A DNA stretch of 64,000 nucleotides from JAICXG01 sp036825615 (GCA_036825615.1 DAISXY010000015.1:1-64000); one strand, 5' to 3'. Shown: positions 6,790-16,587, numbered from the stretch's first letter. Notes: generated from the sequence alone by a model not told the origin. A program made the numbers and translations.

Positions 6790-9300
6790 CTATTCGCCCG
6801 AGTGCCCCAACGAGATCAGGTTCGCGAAGATCCGGTAGGCGCCGGGGACGCCCGCGGGTAGCTCGCGAAACCAGGAGTAGCCAGTGTAAACAAACCAGCC
6901 TTTGCCGACGCGCGTCACGAGTAATCCGCCGTCGAGCGGTTTTTCGTTCGGGTCGTTGCTCGAGAGAATGGGCGTCCAGGCCGGATCCCATTGATCGGGA
7001 AAATAGAGGCCGCGTTCCTGCACCCAGCCGTTGAAATCGTTCGCGCTAATTTTGTTCGGAAAATTCATCACCGGATGATCCGGCGCGAGGATGCGAACCG
7101 GGGCCGTCTCGTCGGTCACGCGATCGTGCGAGACATGGAGCGGATGCGGCAACTCGTTAGGCTTCGGGCCGGGAGTGGTGTTGTATTGGACGACCACGAT
7201 CCCGCCCTGCTGAGCATAGGCGAGCAACTCGGGATACCAGGCGCTGATGCGGTCCGCGTGCACGTTGTAGGCGCGGACACCGAGAACGATGGCGTCGAAC
7301 TGCGCAAGGTTCGGTGCCTTGATTTCGTCATCGCTCAGGATCTTCACCTCGGAGCTGATCTCGCGCAGGCTCTCCGGGATCGCGTCGCCAGCGCCGGGGA
7401 TGTATCCGACATGAGCGGCCTGGTTCGCGATCTTTGCCCTAACGAGACGTGCTTCCGCGGGCGCGATGAGCGTCTGCGGCTCGATGTGCGGATAAGCGAT
7501 CCGCTCCCGGCTGAAGGCGGCCGTCCGCTGCCCGGCATCGGAGACGAAGACGGCGCGCAGAAGTCCCTCTTCGGTCGTTGCCGGCGGCGCGAGATGGAAG
7601 GTGCAGTTGGTTTCATCTTCGGCAGTGGCGAGATTCACCGCGACCGACGCCGGCTCGACCTTCCAGCCTGCCGGAACTGCGAGGGCAACTTTCGCGTGGA
7701 AGTTGTCCGACGCAGCGATGACCCGGAGATCGACTTGCTTCGATTGCGTCTGACCAAAAACGAACACGGGACGCGGCAGTTGAACAAAGGCGGGCGGGGC
7801 AATTACCAGCGGCTCGCTCACTTCGCCGGCGACGCGATCGACTTTGCGAAAGCGCGGTTCAAGCGCGTAGCTGATTTCTTCGCCGGCGATGTCGAAGGTC
7901 GTCTGAATGGGAACAGGCGGAGGGTTTTCAGGCCGGCCGATCAGGGTCTGGTCGGAAACTTTGTAGGTGCCGATCGTGCCCGGCTCGCGCAACCAGTAAG
8001 GCTCGGTGAACGGCAGATTCTCAGGCAACGAGACGGTGGTTTTCTCCCTCACCAATTCGTTAGGCTTGAGCAGCTGATCGACTGGTTTTGGCGGGGCGCT
8101 GGCGATTTGCATCGACTTGAATTTCATCTCGAGCGGCGAGCGGTTGACCGCCTCGATCTGGAGCCCGAGCCCTTCGCCGGGTTGCGCGATCGGTTTTTCC
8201 GTGACCGCGGCGAGATGCAAGCCAACGCAAGCGCCAATGATTCCGTCCAGTTGACTCAGCTTTTCCGTTGCCCAGAAGTCGTCGCCCAGTGCCCGGAATT
8301 TTTTGCGCAGGTCGATCAGCGCCGAAACCGATTTCCAAGGCGCTGAATCATCGAAGTTCGCGAGGATGCGATTGATTTGGTCGCTGATTCCATCGCTCTT
8401 CGCCACGCGCGACCAGGTGGTGTCGATGCCGCTGAAAATGCCCTCGCCGGCGCGGACCGGTTCACCGTCGAGAAACTGAAAATACTCCTTGCGTTCGCCG
8501 CGGCGGACTTCGACGCCGAAGCCCTGGCTCTTGTGCATGCTGCGGCTGGCCGCGGCGATTTCGGGAAAAGATTGACCGAGGAGCGGTTGATAGCCGCCAA
8601 CTTCGAGCGGGATCAATCCTTCGACGTTGAGTGGTTCATGGCGCATCTCGGCGCGAAACGCCGCCCACGAATTCCAGAAGAGACGTTTCGGTTGCCATGG
8701 CCTAACGAACTTAAGTTGCTCGGGAAAGCGTTTCGCATCGGCCGCCGCGCGGAATGCTTCCCCCGCCAGGATGGCCGAAGCAGTGTGATGGCCGTGCGTC
8801 TCGCGGTCGTTGGTCGGGAAGCGGGTTACGACGATGTCCGGTCGAAACTCCCGCATCACCCACACAACATCGGCGAGAATTTTTTCCCGGTCCCAGATGC
8901 GGAGTGTTTCCTCCGGCGATTTGGAAAAACCAAAATCGTTCGCGCGAGTAAAAAACTGCTGGCCATGATCGATCCGGCGCGCGGCCAGCAGCTCCTGGGT
9001 GCGAATCACTCCCAGTTCGTCGCGCAATTCGGGACCAATCAGGTTTTGGCCGCCATCCCCACGGGTGAGGGAAAGATAAGCCGCGTCATAGAGAGCGCCG
9101 TTGGCCCAGTAAGCAATCAGGCCCGTGTTCTCATCGTCGGGATGCGCCGCGACATACAGGACGCGTCCCATGAGATTGAGCTTTTGCAGCGCGAGGCGAA
9201 CGTGCGCCGCGTCCATTTCGCGTGGCGCTTCCGCGGCCGGAGCGAGATGAGTCAGACTCACGGATGCGATGAGACCCACCCAGCCGAGGTTACGAAACAT
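6790..9300 (-). CDS. Secreted PIG-L/LmbE-family deacetylase with C-terminal extension
   Basis: The 836-residue protein has an N-terminal signal sequence (GWVGLIASVSLTHLAPAAEA). The first ~250 residues form a PIG-L/LmbE domain, with the zinc motif AHPDDE at about residues 52-57 and the partner THGHH near 165. Such enzymes remove N-acetyl groups from sugars. The remaining ~550 residues contain a beta-sandwich-like middle and a C-terminal domain with FDAIVLGVRAYN, resembling the ThuA/GATase-like domain often fused to secreted LmbE proteins in Bacteroidetes and Verrucomicrobia. A role in periplasmic or extracellular glycan catabolism is likely; the exact substrate is unknown. Three GCCTAACGA/TCGTTAGGC sites lie inside the gene, two of them encoding Pro-Asn-Glu. 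Confidence 0.8.
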   Translation of the reverse strand: MFRNLGWVGLIASVSLTHLAPAAEAPREMDAAHVRLALQKLNLMGRVLYVAAHPDDENTGLIAYWANGALYDAAYLSLTRGDGGQNLIGPELRDELGVIRTQELLAARRIDHGQQFFTRANDFGFSKSPEETLRIWDREKILADVVWVMREFRPDIVVTRFPTNDRETHGHHTASAILAGEAFRAAADAKRFPEQLKFVRPWQPKRLFWNSWAAFRAEMRHEPLNVEGLIPLEVGGYQPLLGQSFPEIAAASRSMHKSQGFGVEVRRGERKEYFQFLDGEPVRAGEGIFSGIDTTWSRVAKSDGISDQINRILANFDDSAPWKSVSALIDLRKKFRALGDDFWATEKLSQLDGIIGACVGLHLAAVTEKPIAQPGEGLGLQIEAVNRSPLEMKFKSMQIASAPPKPVDQLLKPNELVREKTTVSLPENLPFTEPYWLREPGTIGTYKVSDQTLIGRPENPPPVPIQTTFDIAGEEISYALEPRFRKVDRVAGEVSEPLVIAPPAFVQLPRPVFVFGQTQSKQVDLRVIAASDNFHAKVALAVPAGWKVEPASVAVNLATAEDETNCTFHLAPPATTEEGLLRAVFVSDAGQRTAAFSRERIAYPHIEPQTLIAPAEARLVRAKIANQAAHVGYIPGAGDAIPESLREISSEVKILSDDEIKAPNLAQFDAIVLGVRAYNVHADRISAWYPELLAYAQQGGIVVVQYNTTPGPKPNELPHPLHVSHDRVTDETAPVRILAPDHPVMNFPNKISANDFNGWVQERGLYFPDQWDPAWTPILSSNDPNEKPLDGGLLVTRVGKGWFVYTGYSWFRELPAGVPGAYRIFANLISLGHSGE

Positions 9301-9330
9301 TGTCGATCATGAAGCCATGGCCTTTTCGCC

Positions 9331-9780
9331 CTCACGGCCGCGCTGTGCGCGTGCGTCTCTCCCACAGGGAGAGAGTGGACTCCGCGACGGCCCAAGAACA
9401 AGATCTTGTCGCCGGCACCGCGCTCTCGCCGGGATCGGTGATCCCGGGTCTTCGCCAAAGGAATCAACAGAGATTCCTTCGCAGCGCCCTCCACCCCGAA
9501 ACCTGCCCTCACTGCCGCGCTGTGCGCGTGCGTCTCTCCCACAGGGAGAGAGGGAACGGTGCAATGCCGAAGAACAACATCCTGCGAATGATTTCGCGGC
9601 CCCGCTGTAATCGGGATCGATGATCCCGGCCGTTCGCAAAGAAACAAACAGACATCCCTTGGCGATACCGCGATCCAGGCGACCTGCCCTCACTGCCGCG
9701 CTGCGCGCGTGCGTCTTTGAAAGCGCGGCCTCGCTTGCTCCGCAAGCTGCGTTGCGGCCGACGGGGAGAGAGGGGCGTCG
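9331..9780. repeat. Degenerate ~178-bp direct repeats with hairpins
   Basis: CTCACNGCCGCGCTG followed by a hairpin (CTCTCCC-ACA-GGGAGAG) occurs at 9331 and 9508, and a third, more divergent copy begins at 9689. Between copies there is also a shared segment around GATCCCGG..TTCGC. The period is 177-181 bp. No coding frame in 9301-10059 looks protein-like; the whole 760-bp gap appears to be repeat-derived. Confidence 0.7.
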
Positions 9781-9906
9781 CGCGCAATTGAACGCCCTTT
9801 TACTCCTGCTCCTGCTCGACGTCTGCCCTACCGAATCGATTAGGAGCATGCGCACGAGATGCGAACCGGGGAAGGGCGGTTGCCACACGATCAGTGATTC
9901 GCGACC

Positions 9907-9925
9907 CCTCTCCCAGTGGGAGAGG
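9907..9925. repeat. REP-like hairpin in the same gap
   Basis: CCTCTCCC-AGT-GGGAGAGG forms a perfect 8-bp stem. It resembles the hairpins at 9356 and 9534 but in another sequence context. It may also end transcripts coming from either side; no T-run is present. Confidence 0.5.
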
Positions 9926-10059
9926 CAGACGGCGTAAGCCGCCGGTGAGGGCAGGACAAAGCTTTTCAATCCTCGTGGAGCATCAGGCGATCGCGTTCAA
10001 AAACTGCGCGCCGGCAACGCATCTCCCATGGTCCATCAGGCTCAGTTTGTGACGACGCG

Positions 10060-10941
10060 CTACTTGAGGCTGTCGATCACCATCTGGCTGTTGCGAATCG
10101 CGCTCTCGTCGGGCTGCGGCTCGGCTTTCAGCAACTCGATGGATTTTTCCGCCGCCGCTTTCGCCTTCTCCTTATGACCAAGCTTCGCCTCGATCTGCGC
10201 CTTCTTATAATAGAGGAAATAGCGCGGCTCCTTCTGCTTCGCGATCGCGGTGTCGATCCACTGCGCGGCCTGCGCGAGGTCCTTGTCGTGGTCGTAATAG
10301 AAGCTCGCCGCCTGATAATAGAAGCCCGGCTTCAGCTCGGACGGGTTCTTCAAGCCATCCGCAATCTCGGCGTTCACCTTTTCGACCGTGTTGGTCGTGA
10401 GTTGCACCGGGACGCGCGTTTTATCCCAATCCAGCTGAAGGATCGCGCCATCGTCCTTCAAATCCGCAACTCCAATCGTGAACGTCTCGACTGTCTCAGG
10501 CAGCGTGGCCGGCTTAACCGTCACGCGCAGGGCATCGGCATCCGGTTTGTAGCCGTAGGCGCCCCAGAGCTTCAGGTTTTTCGAGAAGATAATCGTCCAC
10601 TCGTTTTCGCCTGGGATCGTGTAGAAGGCGTACTCGCCCGCGGCCAAATCATGGCCCTCGATTTTCACCGCCTCGCTGAACTTGATCTTGCTCGGCTGGT
10701 TCGCGCCCGTGCGCCAGACTTTTCCGTAGGGAACCAGCCCGCCGAAAATTTCGCGCCCGCGTTTATCCGGGCGGGAGTAATCAATCGAGACATCGGTCAG
10801 GCCGACGCGTTGGGTGAGCGTGGCGTGCTGACTTGCGGCCGGGAACTGGAACTCTTTTTCCACGGCGGAGCTGCGGGAAAACGGGATGACAAGCGCGCTG
10901 AGCGCGAGAAAAACAACGGAACGAGGTTCGATTAATTTCAT
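10060..10941 (-). CDS. DUF2911 family secreted protein
   Basis: The 293-residue product has a signal peptide (VVFLALSALVIPF). The core (IDYSRPDKRGREIFGGLVPYGKVWRTGAN) is the diagnostic DUF2911 block, continued by GEYAFYTIPGENEWTIIFSK. The C-terminal third (EPRYFLYYKKAQIEAKLGHKEKA) is a TPR-like helical pair. DUF2911 proteins are common in Bacteroidetes, Acidobacteria and Verrucomicrobia and have no established biochemical role. It is monocistronic, with repeat-filled gaps on both sides. Confidence 0.85.
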   Translation of the reverse strand: MKLIEPRSVVFLALSALVIPFSRSSAVEKEFQFPAASQHATLTQRVGLTDVSIDYSRPDKRGREIFGGLVPYGKVWRTGANQPSKIKFSEAVKIEGHDLAAGEYAFYTIPGENEWTIIFSKNLKLWGAYGYKPDADALRVTVKPATLPETVETFTIGVADLKDDGAILQLDWDKTRVPVQLTTNTVEKVNAEIADGLKNPSELKPGFYYQAASFYYDHDKDLAQAAQWIDTAIAKQKEPRYFLYYKKAQIEAKLGHKEKAKAAAEKSIELLKAEPQPDESAIRNSQMVIDSLK

Positions 10942-11037
10942 AGGTAAGAGCTAGTCTGGAACCTGGCGCGGAGCCAGTTTGCCCTAGATGATACGGCGCG
11001 CGAGACGGAGTCAAATTCCAACCTCCAGCGCGCACGT

Positions 11038-11187
11038 TGTCATCCTGGAGCCGGCGCAGCGCGGCGCAGGACCGCGCAATTGTAATTTGCGCGCTTGTGC
11101 AACCATCGCGCGGCTCTCGGTACCACGATCGCCCGAATTGCATCGGTGAGGTCCCTCGCCGTCCTTCGGCGGCTCGGGATGACAAAC
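11038..11187. repeat. GTCATCC...GGATGAC inverted-repeat element (degenerate)
   Basis: The element starts GTCATCCTGGAGCCGGCGCAG and ends GCGGCTCGGGATGAC, so the outer arms are inverted copies. It fills most of the 316-bp gap 10942-11257. The same family is seen at 12806, 56774 and 60511. Confidence 0.65.
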
Positions 11188-11257
11188 AAGAGCGCGCGCG
11201 GCCCGTGCATAGCCGCGATTGTGGAATTTCCGTTTGCCTTCCATTCTCGCGCGCAGC

Positions 11258-12742
11258 TTAGGACTTGATCAGTTGATAAAGATCAGGCGAGGGCAGACGC
11301 AGGAGGGTGACATCGACAATCGTGCTGCGATGCGGCTGGATGAGGTTTTTTACCTGCCGCCCGGAAAGCGGAATGCGCAACGGCAGATAGGTCACGAGCG
11401 GGTTTTGCGTCGGCGCGGCCGGCTCGATCGCGGTGATCTCGAGCGCGAAATCGGCGACGTTGCCTAACAAATCGAGCCAGTCCTTCGCCCGCCGGTCGAA
11501 ACGCTGGGTGCGAAGATAAAACACAATCACGTTAGGCGAGATCCCGCTGACTGAGCTGTGCTCGATGATCGATTGGATTGGCACGGTTCCCTTTTCGCCC
11601 TGCTCGGAAACGAAAAAGATGTCGCTGCTCCCGATCGGGATCGGCAGCCCGTCCTGATCGAAGAGCCGGAAGATCACCTGGGCGTGCGGATCGTACTGGT
11701 TGCGCGGGTCGTCGAGGAAATTGAAAAGGCCGGGCTTCTGCAAGGTCCGTGCGTTGTCGAAGGTCGAGGCGGTTTCCCGATCAAAAGCGGTGGCGGCGCG
11801 CTGATACGCGGCCGTGGTGCGCTCCGGCGTCTCAAGGGCGAGCTTGAGCATGCGCTCGACCTGTTCGCGCGGAATGCTGCCGTAGACGATGCCCATTTTT
11901 TCGCCCGAGTGCGAGCAGCGATACGGGATCCCGCAGGGAACCATCGGGCGATCCTTCCCGGCGAGGGATTGCGCGGTGACGGAATAATACGGCGGGAATT
12001 TTCCTTTGACCGCGGCGGCCTGGAGTGCCGCCTGGACGAGCGGCCACTGGAGCTGCGCCGCTCCATCGTTAGGCGTGATCACGAAATGATTGAAATTCAG
12101 GTTGCCGGCCGCGACCCGGACGACACCGTCGGAGCCGTCTTCGTGCGCATAACGAATCGGGAAGGTGAACCATTCCGCTTCGGCCTGGGTGCCGATGATG
12201 ATGAATTCCTGCACGCCATAATCCTCGAGCATGCGCGAACCTTCGCGGATGAAGGAGAGATGGAGCTCGATCGTCGGTGACGAGCCCAGCTCAAGCGCGT
12301 TCAGGACCTTGAGGCCGCGCTGGGCGCCGCGCTCGAAAACGAACCGGCCCCAGCGCGCGATCTGTCCCTGCCCGATGCTGGCCCAGCCGCTCCCGAGATT
12401 TGCTCCGGCAAGGTAGACGAGGTTGCGGACCGGCGAAGGCTTGGAACTGAAGAGCCGAATCCAGGTGCGAATGACGAGCGCGCCCGTGCTGTGGATGACA
12501 ACGTGGAATCCCTCCTCCAGCAGGTGTGGGTGTTGCTCGAGGAGGGCGCGGTTGAGAGCGCGCGCGATGTCAGAAATCGAGACCGAGTCGTTGAGCGAGA
12601 CGTAACGGGAAAGATCGACTTCGACGACATCGTAACTCTCGCGCAAGCGCCGGGGCAGGTCGCCGTAAATGTTCTCGATCGAGCTCGGGTCGGGCGTGGG
12701 GCTTTCCGAGCTGTAGCCGTGGATGAGGACGATCGGTTTCAT
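11258..12742 (-). CDS. Alpha/beta-hydrolase, lipase/PGAP1-like, with C-terminal domain
   Basis: The 494-residue protein has no signal peptide. It opens with KPIVLIHGYSSESP, the HG oxyanion motif of lipases. The nucleophile region VIHSTGALVIRTW fits a Ser elbow, although the canonical GxSxG first Gly is His here. A later acidic/His pair would lie in the YAHEDGSDGVVRV to FNHF part, as in LipA/PGAP1-like enzymes. Residues ~330-494 form a separate domain I do not recognise. It probably hydrolyses an ester in the cytoplasm or membrane-proximal space. Regulation is not visible. Confidence 0.65.
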   Translation of the reverse strand: MKPIVLIHGYSSESPTPDPSSIENIYGDLPRRLRESYDVVEVDLSRYVSLNDSVSISDIARALNRALLEQHPHLLEEGFHVVIHSTGALVIRTWIRLFSSKPSPVRNLVYLAGANLGSGWASIGQGQIARWGRFVFERGAQRGLKVLNALELGSSPTIELHLSFIREGSRMLEDYGVQEFIIIGTQAEAEWFTFPIRYAHEDGSDGVVRVAAGNLNFNHFVITPNDGAAQLQWPLVQAALQAAAVKGKFPPYYSVTAQSLAGKDRPMVPCGIPYRCSHSGEKMGIVYGSIPREQVERMLKLALETPERTTAAYQRAATAFDRETASTFDNARTLQKPGLFNFLDDPRNQYDPHAQVIFRLFDQDGLPIPIGSSDIFFVSEQGEKGTVPIQSIIEHSSVSGISPNVIVFYLRTQRFDRRAKDWLDLLGNVADFALEITAIEPAAPTQNPLVTYLPLRIPLSGRQVKNLIQPHRSTIVDVTLLRLPSPDLYQLIKS

Positions 12743-12805
12743 CTTGCCGGACAGGTGAAGTTACGCGAGCGCGACCGAGAACCACAAGCCGGAACACGCA
12801 TTGCC

Positions 12806-12932
12806 GTCATCCCGAGCGCAGCCGAGGGATCCCGACGAGCTGCCGGGAAGCTCTCGGTGCATTTAGGACAGCACGGCAGCAACCACGCTTTACGGTCCCT
12901 CGCCGGGATCCCTCGACTGCGCTCGGGATGAC
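12806..12932. repeat. 127-bp inverted-repeat (MITE/REP-like) element
   Basis: The left arm GTCATCCCGAGCGCAG... and the right arm ...CTGCGCTCGGGATGAC are nearly perfect inverted copies of about 29 bp around a ~70-bp loop. The element occupies the promoter region of the MFS gene. No transposase is nearby, so it would be non-autonomous. Confidence 0.8.
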
Positions 12933-12953
12933 AACGGGGGCGGCGCGAGGATA

Positions 12954-14174
12954 ATGTCAGCGGCTTCCGGCCGGAGCATGAATTTCCGTCGCTCGCTTAG
13001 GGAATTTTTCGGACTTCGACGCAACCTCGTTATCCTGCTGGTTACCATCTTCGCCATCGGGACGGGCGAGGAACTCTGGATGCGGTTCGTCCCCAAGTAC
13101 CTTCAGTCGTTAGGCGGGGCCGTCTTTGTCATCGGCGCCTTTGACGCCATCCGCACGCTCCTCGGCGCGCTCTACGCCTATCCCGGTGGTGTGCTGGTCG
13201 ATCATTGGGGTTTTCGTCGCGCTTTCATCGGCTTCACCGTGCTCTCGATTGTCGGCTATACAATCGTCCTTCTCATCCCGCATTGGGCGGCGGTGATCGG
13301 CGGCATGTTTCTCTTTCTTTCCTGGAGCTGCTTTTCCCTGCCCGCGACCTTTTCGTTAGTCGCAGAAACGCTCGAGGCGAGCCGCCACTCGATGGGTATT
13401 GGTGTGCAATCAGTCATCAAACGGTTGCCGATCATGATTGCGCCATTCCTCGGCGGCGTGCTGATCGATCGCTTCGGGATGATCAGCGGAGTGCGGATTG
13501 GCCTGGCTGTCTCGATCGTGCTTTCAAGCGCCACCCTGCTCCTGCAACGAAAACTCACCACCATCGCGGCGGCGGGCGCAGCAAAACCGGAGCGCTGGAG
13601 TTTTTGGCGGAGCCTGAGGAGTTTTAACTCTCCACTGCGCCGCCTTCTTCTTAGCGACATTCTCATCCGCTTCTGCGAACGGATTCCGTACGCCTGGATT
13701 GTTATCTATGCGATGGATTACGTCGGAGCGGACGCAAAACAGATCGGCCTCCTGACGACGATTGAAGTGGTGACGGCGTCGGTCTGTATCATTCCTACCT
13801 CCTATCTTGCGGATCGTTACGGGCGCGAGCCGTTCGTCTTTGTCACCTTCATTATGTTCAGTCTTTTTCCCGTCGCGCTCTGGTTCTCCGGCAGCTTTGC
13901 CATGCTCATGCTGGCTTTCGCGATCCGTGGGTTGAAGGAATTTGGCGATACTTCGCGCAAGGCGCTGATCGTCGGTTACAGTGATCCCCAACGGCGGGGC
14001 CAAATGATTGGCACTTATTACCTGGTGCGCGATCTGGTCGTGAGCAGCGGCGCCTTTCTTGGCGCTTTTCTCTGGAAATTTGGTCCCGGCGTCAACTTCC
14101 TCTCCGCCGCAATTCTTGGCGGTCTCGGAACGCTCTACTATCTCACGACCCAGCGGAGAACCGGAACCATCTAA
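12954..14174 (+). CDS. Major facilitator superfamily transporter
   Basis: This is a 406-residue protein with about 12 hydrophobic helices. The loop after helix 2 (PGGVLVDHWGFRRAFIG) and the one in the second half (YLADRYGREPFV) match the conserved MFS G-x-x-x-D-R-x-G-R-R motif. It should act as a proton-coupled exporter or uptake carrier in the inner membrane. The substrate is not deducible. ATG 12954 is used; ATG 12978 (MNFRRSLREFF) is an alternative. The gene stands alone, facing the delta-60 repeat gene. Confidence 0.85.
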   Translation: MSAASGRSMNFRRSLREFFGLRRNLVILLVTIFAIGTGEELWMRFVPKYLQSLGGAVFVIGAFDAIRTLLGALYAYPGGVLVDHWGFRRAFIGFTVLSIVGYTIVLLIPHWAAVIGGMFLFLSWSCFSLPATFSLVAETLEASRHSMGIGVQSVIKRLPIMIAPFLGGVLIDRFGMISGVRIGLAVSIVLSSATLLLQRKLTTIAAAGAAKPERWSFWRSLRSFNSPLRRLLLSDILIRFCERIPYAWIVIYAMDYVGADAKQIGLLTTIEVVTASVCIIPTSYLADRYGREPFVFVTFIMFSLFPVALWFSGSFAMLMLAFAIRGLKEFGDTSRKALIVGYSDPQRRGQMIGTYYLVRDLVVSSGAFLGAFLWKFGPGVNFLSAAILGGLGTLYYLTTQRRTGTI

Positions 14175-14198
14175 GCGCTGGCCTCTTTGCCGCTGGAG

Positions 14199-15563
14199 TT
14201 ATTGAGTAAGATAGCGCGCCAAAGCAAACTCAACGCTTCTTTTCGTAGCTGTAGCTTGAAATCCGACCGCCACAATTTTTCCATCGGCTTGCAGCGCACC
14301 GTCGTTGGCTCCGCCATTCAGGTCGCCAAATGAGGTGCGCACCTTGCCGCCTGTACCAAAGCTACTGTCGAGAGAACCAGTCGTATCTAGTCGCGCCAGT
14401 AGGAAATCCGAGTCGGATGATTCGGTATTTGCGTAACCGATGGTGACAATCCTGCCATCGCCTTGCACAAGGATCTTGTAAGCAGACTGACAACAGCTGC
14501 CGAAGCTAATCTGGGTTTTCCCGCCGTTACCAAAGGTGTTGTCGAGAACACCACTCGCGGTGTAACGGGCAACCGCGAAATTCTGGACGCCGCCGTTTCT
14601 TGAGATGGCAAAGCCCGCCGCAATGATCTTGCCATCGGCCTGCAAAGCGGCCGAATGCGCGCGATCAAAATTGTGAGCGCCAAAGTCGGTGCTGACCTTG
14701 CCAGCGACGCCAAAGCTGGTATCGACGGTGCCATTACTTAGATAACGCACCGCGGCGAAATCGTAGAAGTTTGCAGGGTCATTGGCCGAGCCCACCGCAA
14801 CAATCTTTCCGTCCGGTTGAATCAAGACCGAGAAAGCGTCGTCTTCATGGCCGAAGAAATCGGTGTTGACCGTCCCGCCGTTGCCAAAGGTCGTATCCAG
14901 CGTGCCATCCGAGTTATATCGGGCCAGCGCAAAGTCCGTATCCGATTGATCGCCCGGATTGAAATCCACAAAGAGGGTTCCGGCGGCAATGATCTTGCCG
15001 TCAGGCTGCAAGGCGACGTCAAAGGCATAGCTGCCTTCGGGAAAAATTGTCGTGACAATGCCGCCGTTGCCAAAGGAGGTGTCGAGCGAGCCGTCCGTGT
15101 TGTAGCGGACCAATTCGAAATTGCCGGCAAAGGTAAAGAGCGGAAAAGCGCCGCCCGCGACCACGATCTTGCCATCAGACTGAATTACCACCGCTGAGGG
15201 CACCGCCGCCAGGCCGGGAAAATCGGTCGTCACTTTGCCGCCGGAACCAAAGGTGCCGTCGAGTCTCCCACTGCGCTTGTAGCGCGTGACCACGAAATCT
15301 TCGCCACTGTAGTCATTGTTTTGATAGGTTTGCCCGACGACGACTAACTTGCCGTCGGTCTGGATGGCGACTGCGTTGGCAATATCCGTGCTGCGCTGGA
15401 TGTCCGTCGTAAGCTGCCCGTTGATCCCGAAGGCTGGGTCGAGATCACCCGGCGCAGCTGACACCGTTTGCGCAGCAAGAAAGCAACTCAGTGCGATCGC
15501 AAGGGCTACGATTTCGCGACAAGGAATCAGCCGCGTCCAAAGTGTTGAAGCAAAGATTGTCAT
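14199..15563 (-). CDS. Secreted delta-60 repeat beta-propeller protein
   Basis: The 454-residue product begins at ATG 15563, chosen because AAGGA lies six bases upstream and a clear signal peptide follows (CREIVALAIALSCFLAAQ). The mature part consists of repeats of about 55-60 residues with the signature GxLDTTFGxxGxVxTDF...ALQxDGKIxxAG, at least seven copies. This is the delta-60 repeat, thought to form a beta-propeller. The usual role is unknown; such proteins are exported. A LysR-type 28-bp element lies about 200 bp upstream. Confidence 0.9.
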   Translation of the reverse strand: MTIFASTLWTRLIPCREIVALAIALSCFLAAQTVSAAPGDLDPAFGINGQLTTDIQRSTDIANAVAIQTDGKLVVVGQTYQNNDYSGEDFVVTRYKRSGRLDGTFGSGGKVTTDFPGLAAVPSAVVIQSDGKIVVAGGAFPLFTFAGNFELVRYNTDGSLDTSFGNGGIVTTIFPEGSYAFDVALQPDGKIIAAGTLFVDFNPGDQSDTDFALARYNSDGTLDTTFGNGGTVNTDFFGHEDDAFSVLIQPDGKIVAVGSANDPANFYDFAAVRYLSNGTVDTSFGVAGKVSTDFGAHNFDRAHSAALQADGKIIAAGFAISRNGGVQNFAVARYTASGVLDNTFGNGGKTQISFGSCCQSAYKILVQGDGRIVTIGYANTESSDSDFLLARLDTTGSLDSSFGTGGKVRTSFGDLNGGANDGALQADGKIVAVGFQATATKRSVEFALARYLTQ

Positions 15564-15770
15564 AGGTGTCCTTTCGTTTCCACGATCGGCTACCACGAGC
15601 AGCATCGGGTTTCAAAGACACAAGCGTAACGATCCTGTTACCTCCAGAAGCGGGCTGCTCTTGAGGCGGCAGATAAGTCGTTCTGGCTCACGCTGAATTT
15701 GGTTCCTGCGTACCCAACAAAGGTCGTTCACTCTCCCGCGCAGATCAGCGGGAAATAAATAGTGCAAAGC

Positions 15771-15798
15771 TATCAGTCTGATCGAATCCCAGTCCTGG
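15771..15798. promoter_or_regulatory. 28-bp direct-repeat element, copy C
   Basis: TATCAGTC-N8-TCCCAGTC followed by CTGG. It is the most divergent in its second half of five copies of the same 28-bp element (others at 16117, 38725, 42621, 43277). It sits in the 612-bp gap between the delta-60 gene and a small membrane protein. Apart from this site and copy D nothing convincing is seen in 15564-16175. Confidence 0.5.
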
Positions 15799-16116
15799 TA
15801 GCACCGACAAGTTCGGGCGATCTTTGGACATGAAAAGACTGAATCTATCCGACCATTTTGGAACCGGTTCGGTCTGGGTGGAGTTTCTCGCCGGGCGCCT
15901 CGGAGCACCGGAATGCTGGCCCGACCGCTGCGATGTCAAGAAGACTCCGACTCAGGAAGAGCACAATCAACCTGCCCGCCGCGCGCCCGGCACGTTTCTC
16001 CTACCGGCGACAGACACGGCTTGAGAAGTTAACCGCCGCCCGGGGAAGTCTCAGGCGCTGCACGGACGCGGGGGGATCTGCCGGAACAACACCTTTTGTG
16101 AAGAATAACGAAACCC

Positions 16117-16144
16117 TATCCGAACGATCGGCTATAAGTCTTAG
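16117..16144 (+). promoter_or_regulatory. 28-bp direct-repeat element, copy D
   Basis: TATCCGAA-N8-TATAAGTC followed by TTAG, with the same 28-bp spacing as the other copies. It ends 31 bases before the start of the small membrane protein at 16176. TATAAG could double as a -10 hexamer, placing the element as promoter plus activator site. Confidence 0.55.
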
Positions 16145-16175
16145 TCCACGCCGCCGCGGCAGCGTAACGTAGGAG

Positions 16176-16292
16176 ATGATAATAATCGATTACCTCCTGA
16201 TTGCTGGGGCCGCGGCCGTAGCCCTCTACACCGTTCATCGGCTATTTCTGGGATGGCGCAGCTCACGTGTCCGGCAGGACGAGCCCAAATAG
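16176..16292 (+). CDS. Small single-span membrane protein (38 aa)
   Basis: ATG 16176 opens a 38-codon frame: MIIIDYLLIAGAAAVALYTV, then HRLFLGWRSSRVRQDEPK. One hydrophobic helix followed by a basic, hydrophilic tail is typical of tiny inner-membrane stress proteins. AGGAG abuts the start codon directly, closer than ideal. The 28-bp element just upstream supports a real gene. No family is recognised. Confidence 0.45.
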   Translation: MIIIDYLLIAGAAAVALYTVHRLFLGWRSSRVRQDEPK

Positions 16293-16463
16293 GCGCTCAG
16301 TGAATGTCCGGCCAGGAAACGGTGTCTTTGTGCTCATATTCACGTTTCGGCTGACGCGCTCCGGCCGCGCCAGGTAAAGCTCTGAGCGCTGTGCTCGAGC
16401 GCGGCCCCAACCTTGTCCGTCCAGCGGAAAGATCCTCGCCATTTCCCACCGCAACGTCCGGAA

Positions 16464-16489
16464 ATTAGTAAATAAAGTTATTGACTACT
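16464..16489. promoter_or_regulatory. AT-rich dyad operator, 9-8-9 (copy 1)
   Basis: ATTAGTAAA, an 8-base spacer, then TTGACTACT. It matches the AATAGTCAA-N8-TTGACTATT dyad seen perfectly at 20042. It lies about 100 bp upstream of the DUF4142 gene in an otherwise GC-rich 295-bp gap; TTGACT could also serve as a -35 element. Confidence 0.55.
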
Positions 16490-16587
16490 TAGATCCGGAT
16501 GCGAGGCTCCCGGAAACCAATGGTGCTTTGTCGCGGTTCGTAAAACACGGCCGCCGGGCATCAACAACGCAAAAGGAAAACGAAACC

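Noticed and set aside
6991..8346. 451-codon plus-strand frame opposite the PIG-L gene
   Set aside because: Arg/Asp-rich shadow of the minus-strand gene, whose protein has clear domain motifs; no recognisable protein features of its own.
9331..9780. CRISPR-like repeats
   Set aside because: Only three copies with ~178-bp period, hairpin-rich and degenerate; no spacers and no cas genes.
15824..16024. Small frame downstream of 28-bp element copy C
   Set aside because: The position is tempting, but composition is not protein-like and no ribosome-binding site or family is seen.
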